A DNA stretch of 64,000 nucleotides from Haemaphysalis longicornis (GCA_013339765.2 CM023449.1:206671422-206735421); one strand, 5' to 3'; positions 1-11,446 are shown, counted from the first letter of the stretch. Program-made: numbers and translations. The notes: generated from the letters alone by a model not told the origin.

Positions 1-284
1 GATCGGACGCTTTACAACGGGAGGTCTTCCAGCATCTCCCCAACTTCCTAGTTGTGACAGACTAGTGCAGCGCTTGTAGCCGTGGCGCCTTGGACGTAAC
101 GAACGCTACATAGACTGTGCCCCACTCTCCTCCTTCCTTCCTATTTCTCTCTTCCTATCCTTTGAAACCCCCCTTTTCTTCCCTGTACTGGGTTGTAGGA
201 GGGTGAACTCTCCGGCTGAGTTCAACAATATCCCCAGCTCTTTTCTCTTCCCTTCTTTCTTAATAAATCACCACCACCACCACC
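1..284 (+). mobile_element. 3' end of an unidentified LINE
   Basis: The stretch is pyrimidine-rich and ends in TTAATAAATCACCACCACC, that is an AATAAA signal at 262-267 followed at once by a (CAC)n tail. A short trinucleotide tail right after the polyadenylation signal is the usual 3' end of non-LTR elements in this window (compare the (ATC)n tail of element A). A short open stretch from base 3 ends near 68. No domain was recognised in it, so the family is unknown. The rest of the element lies left of the window. Confidence 0.45.
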
Positions 285-421
285 AGAGGTGACGAAGAGG
301 TGACTGGAGTGGTGGTGGAGGAAAAGTAGGGAAGGGATGGGTACGCAGGCGGAGTAGTCATACGGAGGAGAATTTAGAACAGCGAGGGGAGAAAAAAAAA
401 GGGGGGGGGGGTGGGAGCGAT
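285..421. other. Purine-rich spacer with G-run
   Basis: GA-rich on the + strand, with an A-run followed by about eleven G at 401-411. No gene is seen. It was continuous with 7808-8030 before element A inserted, because the same 16-bp site lies at both ends of A. Confidence 0.5.
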
Positions 422-437
422 GAGGTTAGAACAGGGA
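422..437. repeat. Target-site duplication of LINE A (3' side)
   Basis: GAGGTTAGAACAGGGA occurs here and again, without mismatch, at 7792-7807. The two copies bracket a minus-strand LINE whose 3' tail starts at 438 and whose 5' end is at 7791. This is the footprint expected of target-primed reverse transcription. Confidence 0.9.
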
Positions 438-608
438 TGATGATAGTTGGTGTTTAATGGCGCAAGGCCGACGAGGGCAAAGAGCGCCAGAGAGGTTATT
501 TAATGAAAAGAAGTGATTACCACAAAAGGTAGGTATAAAATGTGTAAACTGGACATAGTAAGATCAATAAAGATAATGATGATGGCTGGTGTATAGGGCC
601 AGATTTGA

Positions 609-1420
609 TTATGCATGATAGGAAATAAGGTTTAAAAACTTAACATCTGACAAATATTTAAAAACGCGTTTCACAGAAACCATGGCATCGTCACCTAGAA
701 ACAGGGATGTGTGTAGGGGAATATGTTGTCTGTAGAGTTCTCTGAAGTGTTTGTGTCGTGTTGTGTCAAGTGCCTTGCATTGTATGAGTATGTGGACCAC
801 GGATAGGCCCTCCCCACACCTGCTACACAGGGGTCTTGGAGATCCCGTGAGCAGGTGCGAGTGCGTCACATGTGTATGGCCTATCCGTAATCTAGCTAAG
901 GTAACTTCAATGTACCTGTTGTGTGAGTCAGTAGTGTATTGTCCCAAGTGTGGTTTTATTACGTGTAGTTTGTTGTCTGTCTGTTCGCTCCAGTCTGCTT
1001 GCCAAGTTTTACGGAGTTGTTGTCTAATGTGTGGCTTGAGGTCTGTGTAAGGTAGTGTTGCCATGTCGACTGTGTTTCCGGAGTGCAGCATTGGCGGCCA
1101 TTTCATCCGCCACTTCATTACCCCCAATGCCAGAATGGCCTGGCACCCACACACACAGTCACCCCAAGGTTTGAGGAATAAGCTACCATAATTGTTTTGA
1201 AGACAAGATTAATGACATGGTTTTTTGATGACTTTCCGGATAATAATGCACGGACGACGCTCAATGAAGCTGTATAAATGACGGATGTAGGAATACGATG
1301 TTCAACTATGTGACTTACAACCAGAAATATGCCATATCCTTCTGCCGTAAAAATGCTTGTATTAACATTCATTGTTCTACATGCTTCAAAATTGGGCCCA
1401 TGCGCAGCCAAGACACCGCA
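609..1420 (-). pseudogene. LINE A ORF2 end: RNase H remnant and Cys/His tail
   Basis: Two overlapping frames carry the C-terminal end of ORF2. The upper part (about 1118-1411) resembles RNase H, but the usual TDS motif reads YTASLS, so an active-site Asp is lost. The lower part (609-1154) holds the downstream domain with CSRCGEGLSVVHILIQC, a CX2C...HX4C motif typical of the C-terminal end of RNase H-bearing LINEs, and stops at 609. The same domain in LINE B reads CDHCGDPLTVLHVLISC. A frameshift near 1130-1154 separates the two parts. No function is expected. Confidence 0.8.
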
Positions 1421-1723
1421 GTGGACGTTTTAGATGCATCGCTGAAAAACTCTGCAGCCTTGTATTTATCCTGCATATACATGAAATGCTGCAAAATCCC
1501 ACTTTTTGGTGTCCTGTTCTTATTGTATTTAAGAAAGACAAGTCACATGCAACAGGACGAAGATGCCATGGTGCTACAAGATTGGTGATAGATGACTTGA
1601 ATGTGTCTACAAAGGAGACCTCATGAATAGCGACCTCGTCCCTTACTCTGAGCGAGAAGGGAACAGGAATGGATGGGCGATTTAAAAAGAGCTTTGATGT
1701 GGATGTATCATTAAAAAACCGGT

Positions 1724-2869
1724 TTAAAAAGGATGGTTGTCCATTGATGAAATTTTAGAGGCATATAACAAGTCAACATAGGTTCGCTGGTGTGATAAGC
1801 ACCATTTGTCACACTCTGCGTAAAGACCCTGTACAGGGCTCGTACGGAATGCGCCACAAGAGAGGCGAAGCCCCAAGTGAGAGCACTGGGTCGAGCATTT
1901 TAAGTGCTGTTTAAGTGGCTGACCCATACAAAACACTCCCATAGTCCAATCTAGACCCCACTAGGCTTCTGAAAATACGTAACAGGAGTTGCTTTATCCG
2001 TTCCATACGACTGATGGGACAAGATTTTAAGAATGTTGAGAGCCTTTAGACATTTATGTTTCAATTGTTTAATGTGAGGGATGAACGTAAGCCTTTCATC
2101 CAACAACACACCTAAAAACTTATGTTCCTTCCTAACAGGAATCAATACGCCATTAAGGATAATGTCTGGGTCCGGATGGATCCCACGCCTCCTGGAGAAG
2201 ACAACACAGGTGCTTTTTTCTGGGTTAAGTTTAAAACCGTTCTTGTCTGCCCAGCTGGCAAGTTTTTTGTCACCGAGCTGGACTTGACGCTCACAGATGG
2301 ACATATTACATGATTTAAAAGATACCTGGATGTCGTCTACATACATTGAATAAGAAATTGTAGGTGGCAGTGCCTTCCCAAGGGAGTTCATCTTAACTAT
2401 GAACAGGGTGCAGCTTAGCACTCCACCTTGCGGAACGCCGTTTTCTTGCACATGAACTCTTGAGAGTGCGCTACCCTACTCTCACGCGAAACGTTCTTTC
2501 GGACAAATAACTCGCAAGGGTGTTGAGCATATGGCCCGAAACACCGAAAGACTTTAGGTCACTCAGGATCCCGTAACGCCAAGCGGTGTCATAGGCCTTC
2601 TCAAGGTCAAAAAACACCGTTGTGCAAAACTGTTTGTGAATGAAGGCGTCCTTTATATAGGACTCGAGCGCGACGAGTTGGTCGTTGGTGGACCGCCCCG
2701 CCCTGAAGCCTGCCTGGCAGCTCTCGAGAAGACCATTGTACTCAAGAAAGTACATGAGTCTCCTGTTTATCATCTTCTCGAGGAGCTTGCACAGGCAGCT
2801 TGTGAGGGCGATGGGCCGATAGCTAGGGGGAGAGGAAGGGTCCTTTCCTTCCTTCAGGAAAGCCACTAC
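1724..2869 (-). pseudogene. LINE A reverse transcriptase, 3' half
   Basis: Palm and thumb of the reverse transcriptase. In order: SYRPIALTSCLCKLLEKM, AGFRAGRSTNDQLVALE, FFDLEKAYDTAWRYG, then after a stop near 2460 GVPQGGVLSCTLF and the catalytic YVDD (MYVDDIQVSF), then the thumb (KFLGVLLDERLTF) and a further shifted part at 1724-1942 (LRLSCGAFRTSP). In the parent frame this follows directly on the segment ending at 4655, from which it is separated by the nested insertion. The target TATA of that insertion restores the frame when one copy and the insert are removed. Confidence 0.85.
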
Positions 2870-4654
2870 TATACGCCTCGAGCGCGGCCTGTAGGGGCGC
2901 CACTGAAATCCCCCTAGCGGCCCGTTTCGAAAGCAGGCGCGGGAGTCCGCGACCCGCTCCCCAGTGCCGCCGCTGCTTTTGCGGCACGTTCACGACTGAG
3001 ATTTACCGTTTGTGGGCGTTTGAAATCCATGTTTCTGTGGAGCAGTCCCTCTGTTCGCAAATGGGGTGTGTTTACGAGAGTGTAAATGTTTCCGACGCGA
3101 TCTTAGTGTGGTATTTTCGGTTTGTATAAGCGCCAGGTGTGTGTCACAGGCCAGCGTCGCGGAACCGGCGTATGATGGAGCCGATTGTAGTTACACTGAC
3201 CTGAATTTACTAGCCGTGTCTCCGCAACCACCGATTCCTCAGATGTTCATGCTACGGCTATACACTACGATTTAAATCAGTTTTGTGCGCTTACATAATC
3301 AGCGGAGCGCTCATACATGACAGCACACCAGTTACGTGTGCCAATATTATACCTAAGATATTGATCACCACCATTTACAAGCCAGTCTGTGTTAATTTCG
3401 GGAATATTCAACAAAAGTACGGTGGACAATGCATAATTATACTCGGGGATCAGCGCACGACAGAGTCGTCTTGTCGTGAGGTGCGCGCCCGCAGACGTTC
3501 ATCTGCTACGTATATCCTCTGCGAGCAGCGCGGAGACGGGCTTACAATATAATCAGCGTCCGCGACTAAATGCTTCTTCGAAATATCGTCATATGGCACA
3601 GGGAGCCTGCAGAATAAACCAGAAACTGAAATCAGAGGACCTTATCACATGCCATACTCTTCCAACGACACCTTTCATCGCTTGTTGAACAGCCTACCCT
3701 GTATACTTCCAAAAATGCGTCCGTCGTATGATCAGCTCTTCGTTGAAGTAGAAAAACAAAAGGAAAGTGAACGCGAGATTTATGTGTGGGATTACTAAAA
3801 CGTTCATTGCTTGATTCCGCTCCGCATTTGTACACGGCGTCCCCCTCCCCGCCCCCCCACCGATGTCTCGCGAAATAGCAGTGCATTTCGCGTATAGTTG
3901 GTCTAGGGAAACCTACCTGGCTTAAGTTTAGACGAACGTCTTTAGCATGCCAGAAGCTGCACTATTTTTTTTTTTTTCATTTCCGTTAGAGCTATTATGT
4001 TTCTAAATTCCGCATTGGCACAGCATTTATTTTTCCGTGGTTTCATTTCCTTGGTTCTTGCTATATGGCGTGTGTGGGCACATATTTAACGACGCACAGG
4101 CTTGGAATATGCTTTACATTTTCGCATGTTTTATATTCTTATAAAAGGCATAAGTTATTGTCCGGGATTGGGTAATCACATCCCCGAAACATGTTTTTCT
4201 GCGGCGTATATATGCGAAACGAAGCCGCATTCGTTGTCCTCGGCTGCAAAATGAAGCCAACCTCTCATTGTGGCCAGTATCAGGTCTGAACGAGGCGTCA
4301 GTATAATTCATTTGTGCCTGATGTTTTGGAGGTGACATGGGTGATATGTTGCTGCCGTCGCCGACGCCTGGAAGAGCGGCGGCGAAGCGCGCAGAACCGC
4401 GTCCCCGGGTAGCTCTTGCAGGCGATCGCGTACTCTACGAAGACGCAGCTGCTTTTTAAGTGACCTAAACGTACTCTTTGACTATAGTCCGTCACCATAA
4501 CAAGTTTTTTTTTAGGGCGCGGAAAAGGCGAAAAGAAGCGAAATAGAACCAAAAACACTGCACGAGCCCCTATCTGCCACGCAGCGCAAATCCCGTCAAC
4601 GCCGCGGAGAAGCGGCGGCAGGCGGCGCAGCGATCGCGAAGCTCGAGGCGTATA
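2870..4654. mobile_element. 1.8-kb inverted-repeat element nested in LINE A
   Basis: The RT frame of LINE A is broken by 1,777 bp (2874-4650) that begins CGCCTCGAGC and ends with the exact reverse complement GCTCGAGGCG. It is flanked on both sides by TATA (2870-2873 and 4651-4654). Removing the insert and one TATA rejoins the RT frame exactly, which supports a 4-bp duplication. Both ends are GC-rich and the middle is AT-rich. No transposase-like ORF was recognised, so it is probably non-autonomous. A short inverted repeat with a TATA duplication does not match a superfamily I can name with confidence. P-, PIF- and mariner-type elements differ in duplication length. Confidence 0.8.
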
Positions 4655-6122
4655 GCCTCTCTCCAAGAGCGAGGAATGTGCCCCGAAAGCCATATGTTGT
4701 TGTATAGATGTAGGAGTGTTTCAAGAGTGTCTGGGTGTAGGTGTTGTATCATGGTGTATGTGATTTTGTCTGCACCTGGAGCTGAAGGCTTACATGCGTT
4801 CAGAGCAACCTTCAGCTCATGAATTGAAAAAGGAGAATTGTAAGAAGTGTGCGACTTGTTGTTATCACGCAGGGACTTCTTTTCTACAGATGTCTTGGGC
4901 TTCATGAAAGTGTTTGTGTAGTGTGCTGAACTGGACACGTGTTCGAAGTGTTGTGCAAGTGTGTTAGCCAGGTCTTCCAGTGTGTCCCCTGTTGTACTAA
5001 CCAGGGGCAGGCTGTGTGTCTGTTGTCCTTTTAGTTTTCGTATTCGTGTCCAGACTTTGTGTGTGTCAGTGTATGAGTTGATGGAAGTGAGGAAGGTGCG
5101 CCAACTCTCCCTTTTCGCCTCACGACGCACTCGCTTCCCAAAAGCCTTTGCCCGTTTAATAGAAATGAGGTTCTCTGACGTGGGTACCGGCGAAGGACAC
5201 CCCACGCCTTGTTCTGGGCCTCTCGCGCCCGCCTGCAGTCCTCGTTCCACCAGGGCCTCCTTCGGGTGCGGGACCCACTGGAGGCCTGGGGAATGGACTT
5301 TTCGGCGGCGTCGAGGATGTGCGCCGTGACGAGTTGGGCGGCTTCCTCCACGTGTAGGTGTTTTATGGATGTGTGGTGTAGTTGAGATGTTTGTGTGAAT
5401 GTGCTCCAGTTTGCTTTTGATTCATTAAACCTTTTATGGGAAGAGGGACTGCTCGGGCCTATACCTATATACGTTTAATGAAGTGGGGAAATGGTCCTTA
5501 CCATATGGGTCCGTGCCCACCCCCCACTTAAGACATGGAAAGAGAACTGCGGAACCAATAGCCAAGTCAAGATGCGAGTATGTATTGTGTCCTAAGTTAT
5601 GGTATGTAGGCTGTTTTTTGTTGAAAAGGCATGCTCCTGAAGATGTAAGGAATTTCTCTACCAGGCGACCTCGGGCATCCATTCTGAGGAGCCCCAAAGA
5701 GAGTTGTGCGCATTAAGGTCGCCTGTTAGGATGTATGGTTCGGGCAGCTGGTCGACCAGCGCCTCGAAATCAGAGCTCGAAAGTGCATGATCAGGAGGAA
5801 TGTAAATGGAGCATACCGTTACCAACCTATTAAATATTATTGTTCGAATTGCCACAGCCTCGAGGACAGTGTTCAGAGTGACAGGGTGGCAGGCTAAGGA
5901 TTTTCGGGCGACAATTGCCACACCTCCTGAAGAGTGTGTGCAGCCAACCCTGTTCTTTCTGAATACCATGTAACTATTTAGGAAATTTGTTTGTTTAGAA
6001 TTGAAGTGGGTTTCCTGGAGACACATGATACTTGGCTGACTGGCATGCAGAATCTCATACACATCGTCAAGATTTTTAAGGAGGCCTCTGCAGTTCCATT
6101 GGATGATGTTTTCTGTTCCCAT
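4655..6122 (-). pseudogene. LINE A ORF2: APE endonuclease and start of RT
   Basis: From the ATG at 6122: QWNCRGLLKN, LQETHFNSK, SSGGVAIVARKS, IYIPPDHALSS and LTGDLNAHNSLWG are APE-type endonuclease motifs. After a frameshift near 5690 the end of the domain follows (YSHLDLAIGS, then GKDHFPTSL where active relatives have SDHFP). A linker with RRPWWNEDCRRAREAQNKA (near 5250) and the N-terminal RT region (SIHELKVALNACKPSAPGAD, SGHIPRSWREA) lead to the nested insertion. There are at least three frame changes. The linker motif recurs as KPWWNDACREARKKQNKAWG in LINE B, which confirms kinship. Confidence 0.85.
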
Positions 6123-6162
6123 TATTTAAATTGAAGAATAACTGGAGGGTGTGTGTGTTTGT

Positions 6163-7664
6163 TCATGTGTCGTCTTTCGAGGCTGTTATTCTAGGATTTC
6201 TAGGCCTTTCTGTCGGCTTGGACATCGGAGGCCGCTCCTTGCGCTGCGTTGCAGGCAGGAACGGCGCGACATCCATCTCCTCGTCGGATGCCAGAAGGGT
6301 GCCCGGCGGACCAGGCCCCTCTGACTTGGACCCCTTTCGGGAGCCCTTCGTTTGAGCCGCCACCGCCGAGGGCGTCCGGGACACCAGAGGTGGCACGGGA
6401 GGTGCGGTGGCGGTGGGAGCCGATGCGGGGCCCCCAGTGTCCATCCGGTCGGCACCCTCCAACGCACTGGAGGACGGGAGGCAGAGGCGGGGAGCGGCAC
6501 CGGTCCCTACAGAAGAGGTTGTCACCACAACCGCTGCTGCCTCAGCAAGCGGCGTGGCGACGGATTGGGCTGCCTGAGGCACCCCAGGGGGGGGGAGGGA
6601 CCAGGTCAGACTCGCTGAACTTCGTCCCTGTGGACACCAGACGCCGCTCCGCCCCCCGGCGAGCAGCGTCGGCGTACCTCCCCAGGGGGAAAGAGGCGAA
6701 CCTCTTTCGCGCCTCTGGGAAGGTGATGTTCTCAGTTACCTTCACATTAATGATCGCCTTCTCCTGCTTAAACTTCTCGCACGTTCGAGAGTAGGCGGCA
6801 TGGAGTCCCTGGCAGTTGGCGCAGGTGAGGGTTGACGATGGACAATTATCAGAAGGATGATCATGCTGAGCGCACTTTGCGCAGGTCAGACGACCACGGC
6901 AGGAGTTGGTTCCGTGCCCGAACCGCTGGCACTTAAAGCAGCGGCGCGGGTTTGGAATGTAAGGACGAATGGAGAATCGGATGAACCCTGCGTTGATATG
7001 GTCAGGAAGTGAGGAGCAGTTGAAGGTCAGGATAATATGTTTCGTGGGGGATTATCTTATTATCTCTACGCATCGTGATGCTGCGCACGGCTGTGACACC
7101 CCGATCCTTTAGAGCTTCAAGAATGTCGGCATCTGTCTCGTTAATAATATCTGCCTCAGAGATCACACCCTGCGAGCTATTCAGGCTGCGGTGGGGTGTG
7201 ACCCTGATGTCCAGATCGACCATTTTCGTCTGACCAAGAAGTGTGGTTGCCTGCTGCTGGTTTTTTACTTCAACAAGGACTTCACCTGTGCGTTGTTTTT
7301 TGGCATTGTAGGTTTTCCCAATTATTCCATCAAGGTATTTTGTAATCAAAAATACTAATTGTGAAGCAAGAGGGCGGGCTGTGTCAAGAGATTCGATAAC
7401 AAGGAAACGAGAGTATTTGTCTGGCTTTGGGAAGCTCATGCTTGAAAGTGGAGGGAAAGATACTTCGGTGCGGCCCCTTTTCAGGGACCGATCACGTTTG
7501 GAGGGGGGTTTTGAATTTTCCATACAGCATAGAAAAAAAGCAGGGGACGGGGGTACTTTCTTCTCAAACCTTACCCTGATAGCCTGAGAAGTCCCGGAGC
7601 TCCCTGCCTGGTAAACAGACAGGGAGCCCATCCGCCGGAGCTTGACCTGGGCTCCGACGGCCAC
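6163..7664 (-). pseudogene. LINE A ORF1 (gag-like, three zinc knuckles)
   Basis: ORF1 starts at 7664. The basic segment SKRDRSLKRGRTEV and a globular part are followed, after a frameshift near 7000, by three Cys/His knuckles at about 6790-6935: CFKCQRFGHGTNSC and CAKCAQHDHPSDNC (both CX2CX4HX4C) and CANCQGLHAAYSRTC (CX2CX3HX6C). A shifted Pro/Ala-rich tail ends at 6163, 41 bp before the ORF2 start. Such ORF1 proteins bind element RNA in the ribonucleoprotein. The order and spacing match ORF1 of LINE B, which is intact across this region. At least two indels make the copy non-functional. Confidence 0.85.
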
Positions 7665-7791
7665 CGTTTGAGGCTTCTACCCTTCACCTTTAAACACATC
7701 ACCACGGTAGGTTACAGTTTATGTTGGGGGCTCGGGGTCCGCGGTGTCGCCAACACCGTCACCATGAATACTCAAGGTGCCCCGTGCGGGG
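7665..7791 (-). promoter_or_regulatory. LINE A leader, conserved 5' block
   Basis: The first bases of the element match the leader of LINE B (42098-42154): both begin near GGGGCACCTTG and share GGTGACGGT, TGGCGA and ACCGCGGACCCC with few differences, while the next few hundred bases do not align by eye. A short conserved 5' block in a full-length LINE is where an internal RNA polymerase II promoter is expected. That role is inferred and no element within the block is proven. Confidence 0.5.
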
Positions 7792-7807
7792 GAGGTTAGA
7801 ACAGGGA
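7792..7807. repeat. Target-site duplication of LINE A (5' side)
   Basis: Second perfect copy of GAGGTTAGAACAGGGA, adjoining the 5' end of LINE A. Confidence 0.9.
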
Positions 7808-8029
7808 ATAGAGGGAGACGGGAGGGAGGAAGCCAATCTGGGAATAGGGCAAATAGCTGGGAATAGGGCAAGTAAGCGTAATAAAACAGGCAAGTCGGTT
7901 GCTGACAACCGACACCCCGATTCAAAGGGAGAGCCACTAATCATCATCAGCCATCATCGTAGAAAAACGGAATCAAATTCAGTAAACCTCCACTGCGTTT
8001 ATCGTGGAAGGGCCGAGAGGAAAGGGGAA

Positions 8030-8266
8030 CAGCTTGAGAGGTGGACGGGAGAGAGAAGGGGGGGGGAAGTTACGTGGCAGGGGTGACAGACGAGATTCAG
8101 GAGCGCGATGTTCAAGAGTAATGGGGAAAGGACTGAGCCTTGGGGAGTCCCTCTACACCCGAGAGTGATGGGATTAGAGGTGACGCCCCCGATCTTGAGT
8201 ATGGCTCTGCGGTGAGCTTGAGAGGTGGACGGGAGAGAGAAAGGGGGGGGGGGGTGACAGACGAGA
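8030..8266 (-). mobile_element. RT scrap between two ~50-bp direct repeats
   Basis: On the minus strand about 8095-8213 reads GVTSNPITLGC then RGTPQGSVLSPLLLNIALL, the conserved RT block between palm motifs. Only this block is present. It lies between two direct copies of a sequence containing CTTGAGAGGTGGACGGGAG, a G-run and GTGACAGACGAGA (8032-8095 and 8215-8266). The source LINE family is uncertain but may be that of 13288-15475. Confidence 0.65.
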
Positions 8267-9181
8267 CTTGCAGCGAAGCGAGCTGATACGTGGTCACTTT
8301 TTTATTACGTGAATGAACCTCGGGCTATATGGAAGGCTTCGCACTCACGTGGGAGCGGTCCTCGGTTTCCGACGCCTACACAGATGCCCTCTTTCTCGCT
8401 CAATGGGGGGTTTAATACCATCACATTAACAAAAAATTAACCGTCCCCGTATTCCACACTAAGGTTTAGGTCAACCGCTGCCCACTGAGCCCAGCTTTGT
8501 TTAATTCCTAATTGGCCAGACTTTCGGTAACCGTGACGCGTGACGCGAAGGATTCATTTGGTGATCGCCAAATGAGATTTACCGTTGTTCTTAACAGCTG
8601 TTCTCTGACAACGTACCGGCGGTAGTAATAATGTCACCAAATGAATTTGAATCCCATCTCGGTGAATTACGGTCAAAATGTGATTGCCACCGTCAGCGGG
8701 ACCTGCACGGACAGTGAGTGCGGCCTTTCAACGAGTAGCGGCGAACCTTTTTCAAATGAGCGCTGGAAATGCCGACACCTGGCTGTTTCGCCTTCCACGC
8801 GTGCGTCAGTTGTCATTTTCGGGCTTTGCGCCGTAAAGCGCGGCCGTCAATGAAAATCGTTGTTGGCGGAGTTCGGGCCAACGTCTTTTAGGTCGGACCA
8901 TCAGAACGTAAGGCCAGAGTGTTATTTATGTGGACGCACACTGCGTTGGAAGAGGGACACTATGACTTTGGCGGCGCATCATGACCTTAACCGGATGCCC
9001 GTGGGTCGATTCGACTTTGATCTGCTATTTACCGAAACGGTAATACCGCGATTACCGTTTAAATGCGCCGCGTAGGTTGAAAGTCGCTGGAATGTTAAAC
9101 TGTTCTGAGAATTCCAGCAGCCTTTTCTGTTAACGATGTCTTCAAGGAAATCATAAACGCGACTTGTTGCTAGTATTGAAC
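8267..9181. other. Stretch without recognised gene
   Basis: No coding domain is seen. It contains a pair of short inverted repeats (ATTCATTTGGTGA at about 8549 and TCACCAAATGAAT at about 8633), possibly the remains of a DNA transposon. Confidence 0.4.
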
Positions 9182-9191
9182 ATACTTTATC

Positions 9192-9193
<2 letters not shown>

Positions 9194-9222
<29 letters not shown>

Positions 9223-9448
9223 AGGGTTTAACGCGCCGACGCAACGCAGGGGGTGAGGCGTGCAGTAGTGGAGGGCTCCGGATTAATTTTGACCACCTGG
9301 GTATCTTTAGCGTGCAATGAAATCTCGTACACATGGGCGTTTCTGCTTTTCGCCTCCATCAGAAAAGCGGCCGCCGCGGCCGGGAATCGAACCCGCGTTC
9401 TCGTGCTCAGCAGCACAACGCCTGAGCAACTGAGCCACCGCGGCGGGT
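9194..9448 (-). mobile_element. tRNA-derived SINE (Ruka-like), full length
   Basis: Minus-strand SINE with a tRNA-like head. It shows an A box (GGTGGCTCAGTTGC-like) and a B box (GGGTTCGATTCCCGG) in the reverse complement of 9375-9445, a conserved body (GATTTC...AAAGATACCCAGGTGGTC) and a (TCAA)n tail read as TTGATTGATTGA on the + strand. It is flanked by a perfect 12-bp duplication, ATACTTTATCTG, at 9182-9193 and 9449-9460. The family resemblance to tick Ruka is from memory and needs an alignment. Confidence 0.88.
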
Positions 9449-9460
9449 ATACTTTATCTG

Positions 9461-10942
9461 CTGCTATACTGGTGCTAGCTGTGTGAAAATATTGCCAAAC
9501 TCGCAAGTGGAAATTTTCGAATACATCGGGCCCCGTTCAGGTCGTCTTCGCTGTTTCACACATGTATTGCTGCGAATACATTTTACAGGGGCAATATAAG
9601 GTTTCTTATGTCAACGTATGATTACCTCACAGCCTTGGAATAAACACTTCCAGAGGACCCCCTGTGGACGAAGAGCTATTGCACACCGAGCCTCTTTAAA
9701 GCAGGCTTCACTGCTACACAGAACTGCACTGCTGGGCAGGCACAGACAGCGCCAATCGGTCTATCGTGCTCTCTAGTCCTTAGTCCCGTTTGTTCGCCCT
9801 GTTCGATTTATTTCAATACCATGAACCGACTAACTCACACCAGAGCTCTGCTAAATTTTCTTAGAAGTGATATAATGCGTCTAAGTCTATATGGGAAGTC
9901 TATAAGGAGTCTAAGTTTATAATAAATCTGTCTATAATAAGTGTAAGTCCATAATAAGTCTAAGTGTCTCGCTACATTTAGTTCTAAAATTTTTTGTGTG
10001 CGACGACAGTGTGACGCACCAAGCATCACAGACGGACAGATGGACTTTCTAGTTTAGTCCACGTAGAAATTCTTAAAAAAACTCAAAGAAACGACGATGC
10101 TTAAATGATGTAGGAACCAGCAAAAGGGCAGGTAAACAACAACAACAACAAAAAAGTTACCTGAGCTGTCAATTACAATTAAACGGATCACAGCCAAGGT
10201 GTCTATTGTGCGTGCAAAATACACATTCTGGATCTTCAAGTCATTTTATCGATACCCTTTAAATCAAAGAAAAACAAACAATTTAGGCGCATCTGCAGCG
10301 GAAGTTTGCTAATGGTGTCGAAATGGTAAATAAAGTTCAGTGAGCCGTCGGAGTGCTTTTTAAAGGCTGGAGTCAACTTGTGCCCTATAAAATGCATGCA
10401 TAGGGCGTGAAAAAAACGCGCCAGCTAACAAAGCGGCGTCCTGGAGTTAGTGACCATCAATAATGTAGCCACGAAAAGGACTTGTATGTGTGTCAACATG
10501 CATGATATTGGTTTGGGCATTGGTTTTACACATTTGTGACGGTGGCGAGAAGGATAACCTTAAAATTATGCCCATGGGTGCGGCTCTGAACTTGGCACTT
10601 TGTTCGGGTGGCGCCACAATTAAAATTCAATGAGGACGGCCGTTTGGTATCGCAAACACTTGACCCACATTACGTTATAAACGGACAGTGGGTCCGGAGA
10701 TTCTGGATCACTGGAACAGCGTAGCTTCCACATTCCCATTTTAGCTTTTGTCGGCACTCATCAGGGGTAATATTTTAGGGCTTCGCGTTTGCGTGGTTTA
10801 ATTCTCTCCTGCCAGGACCGGAGTTCCCTATAAGTGAAGGGCACTTTGTATCCACGAAGTTTATGTTTGTGCACCCGAAACGGAAAAAAAAAAATAATGT
10901 CGCGAAAAGCAACCGTGCGATTTAGTATTGCGACGCTCTTAA
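9461..10942. other. Intergenic, nothing recognised
   Basis: Moderately AT-rich. It contains short TAAGTC/TAAGTCTA repeats near 9890-9965 and an (AAC)n run near 10135-10150. No ORF shows a recognisable domain. Confidence 0.4.
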
Positions 10943-11446
10943 AGGAGCCATGAAGACAAAATACAAGTTGGGTTTATTAGAAAGGCGGCTTAGTCCCGAT
11001 AACAATGATACCAATATCATCGCAATCTTCGAACAAATAACGGAAGTACGGCTTGTGAAGCAGTCGCGACCCCCTAGCCAATTTCCCGCAACTTTTCTAT
11101 GACGTCACGGAACCTTGTTTGTGCGATTGGCGGCCGCCTAACTGACCTGTCGCGACGACACACGACTGGACGTCTGTAATGGGGCCTCTAGTTCCATTTG
11201 ACCGCATCACTTGAATGTGAACATGCAGTTAACGCACTGAAAATTATGTTTTATTGTTGGCCCGTATGACGTCATTCTTGCTCATAACACGTCACTGTGG
11301 CGCAAAATTTGAAAGTTTTCAAATACTTCTTGCTTTTTTTTTTCGTTAAAAACATCTTTTGTGGCTGTAATGGAGCTGAGTGAGATACTGAATCCCAGTT
11401 CTTTCAAATTAAACGAAGTTGTATTTTCTCTTCATGGCTCCTTTAA
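10939..11446. mobile_element. TTAA-flanked MITE, 500 bp
   Basis: Terminal inverted repeats AGGAGCCATGAAGAC and its near-perfect complement extend over about 24 bp (10943-10966 and 11419-11442, one mismatch within AAAATACAA). TTAA stands at both outer borders (10939-10942, 11443-11446). No transposase is present. TTAA duplications are characteristic of piggyBac and Kolobok superfamilies; which of the two cannot be told here. A solo end of a related element lies at 52692-52721. Confidence 0.85.

Larger units (their letters stand above)
438..7791 (-). mobile_element. LINE A: RNase H-bearing non-LTR retrotransposon, decayed
   Basis: Minus-strand non-LTR element bounded by a perfect 16-bp duplication. 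From its 5' end it has a short leader, ORF1 with three zinc knuckles (6163-7664), then ORF2 with APE endonuclease, reverse transcriptase, RNase H and a terminal Cys/His motif, and a 3' end rich in CGCC/GGCGCTCTTTGCC ending in (ATC)n. Without the nested 1.8-kb insertion it is about 5.6 kb, close to its relative LINE B (5.7 kb). RNase H places it in the I-type group rather than CR1/Jockey; a finer clade needs a tree. All reading frames carry stops or shifts, so it is dead. It starts with the same leader block as LINE B, so the copy is full length at the 5' end. Confidence 0.9.

Noticed and set aside
4298..4693. 131-codon frame crossing the border of the TIR element in LINE A
   Set aside because: It runs across a transposon junction; a chance fusion frame.
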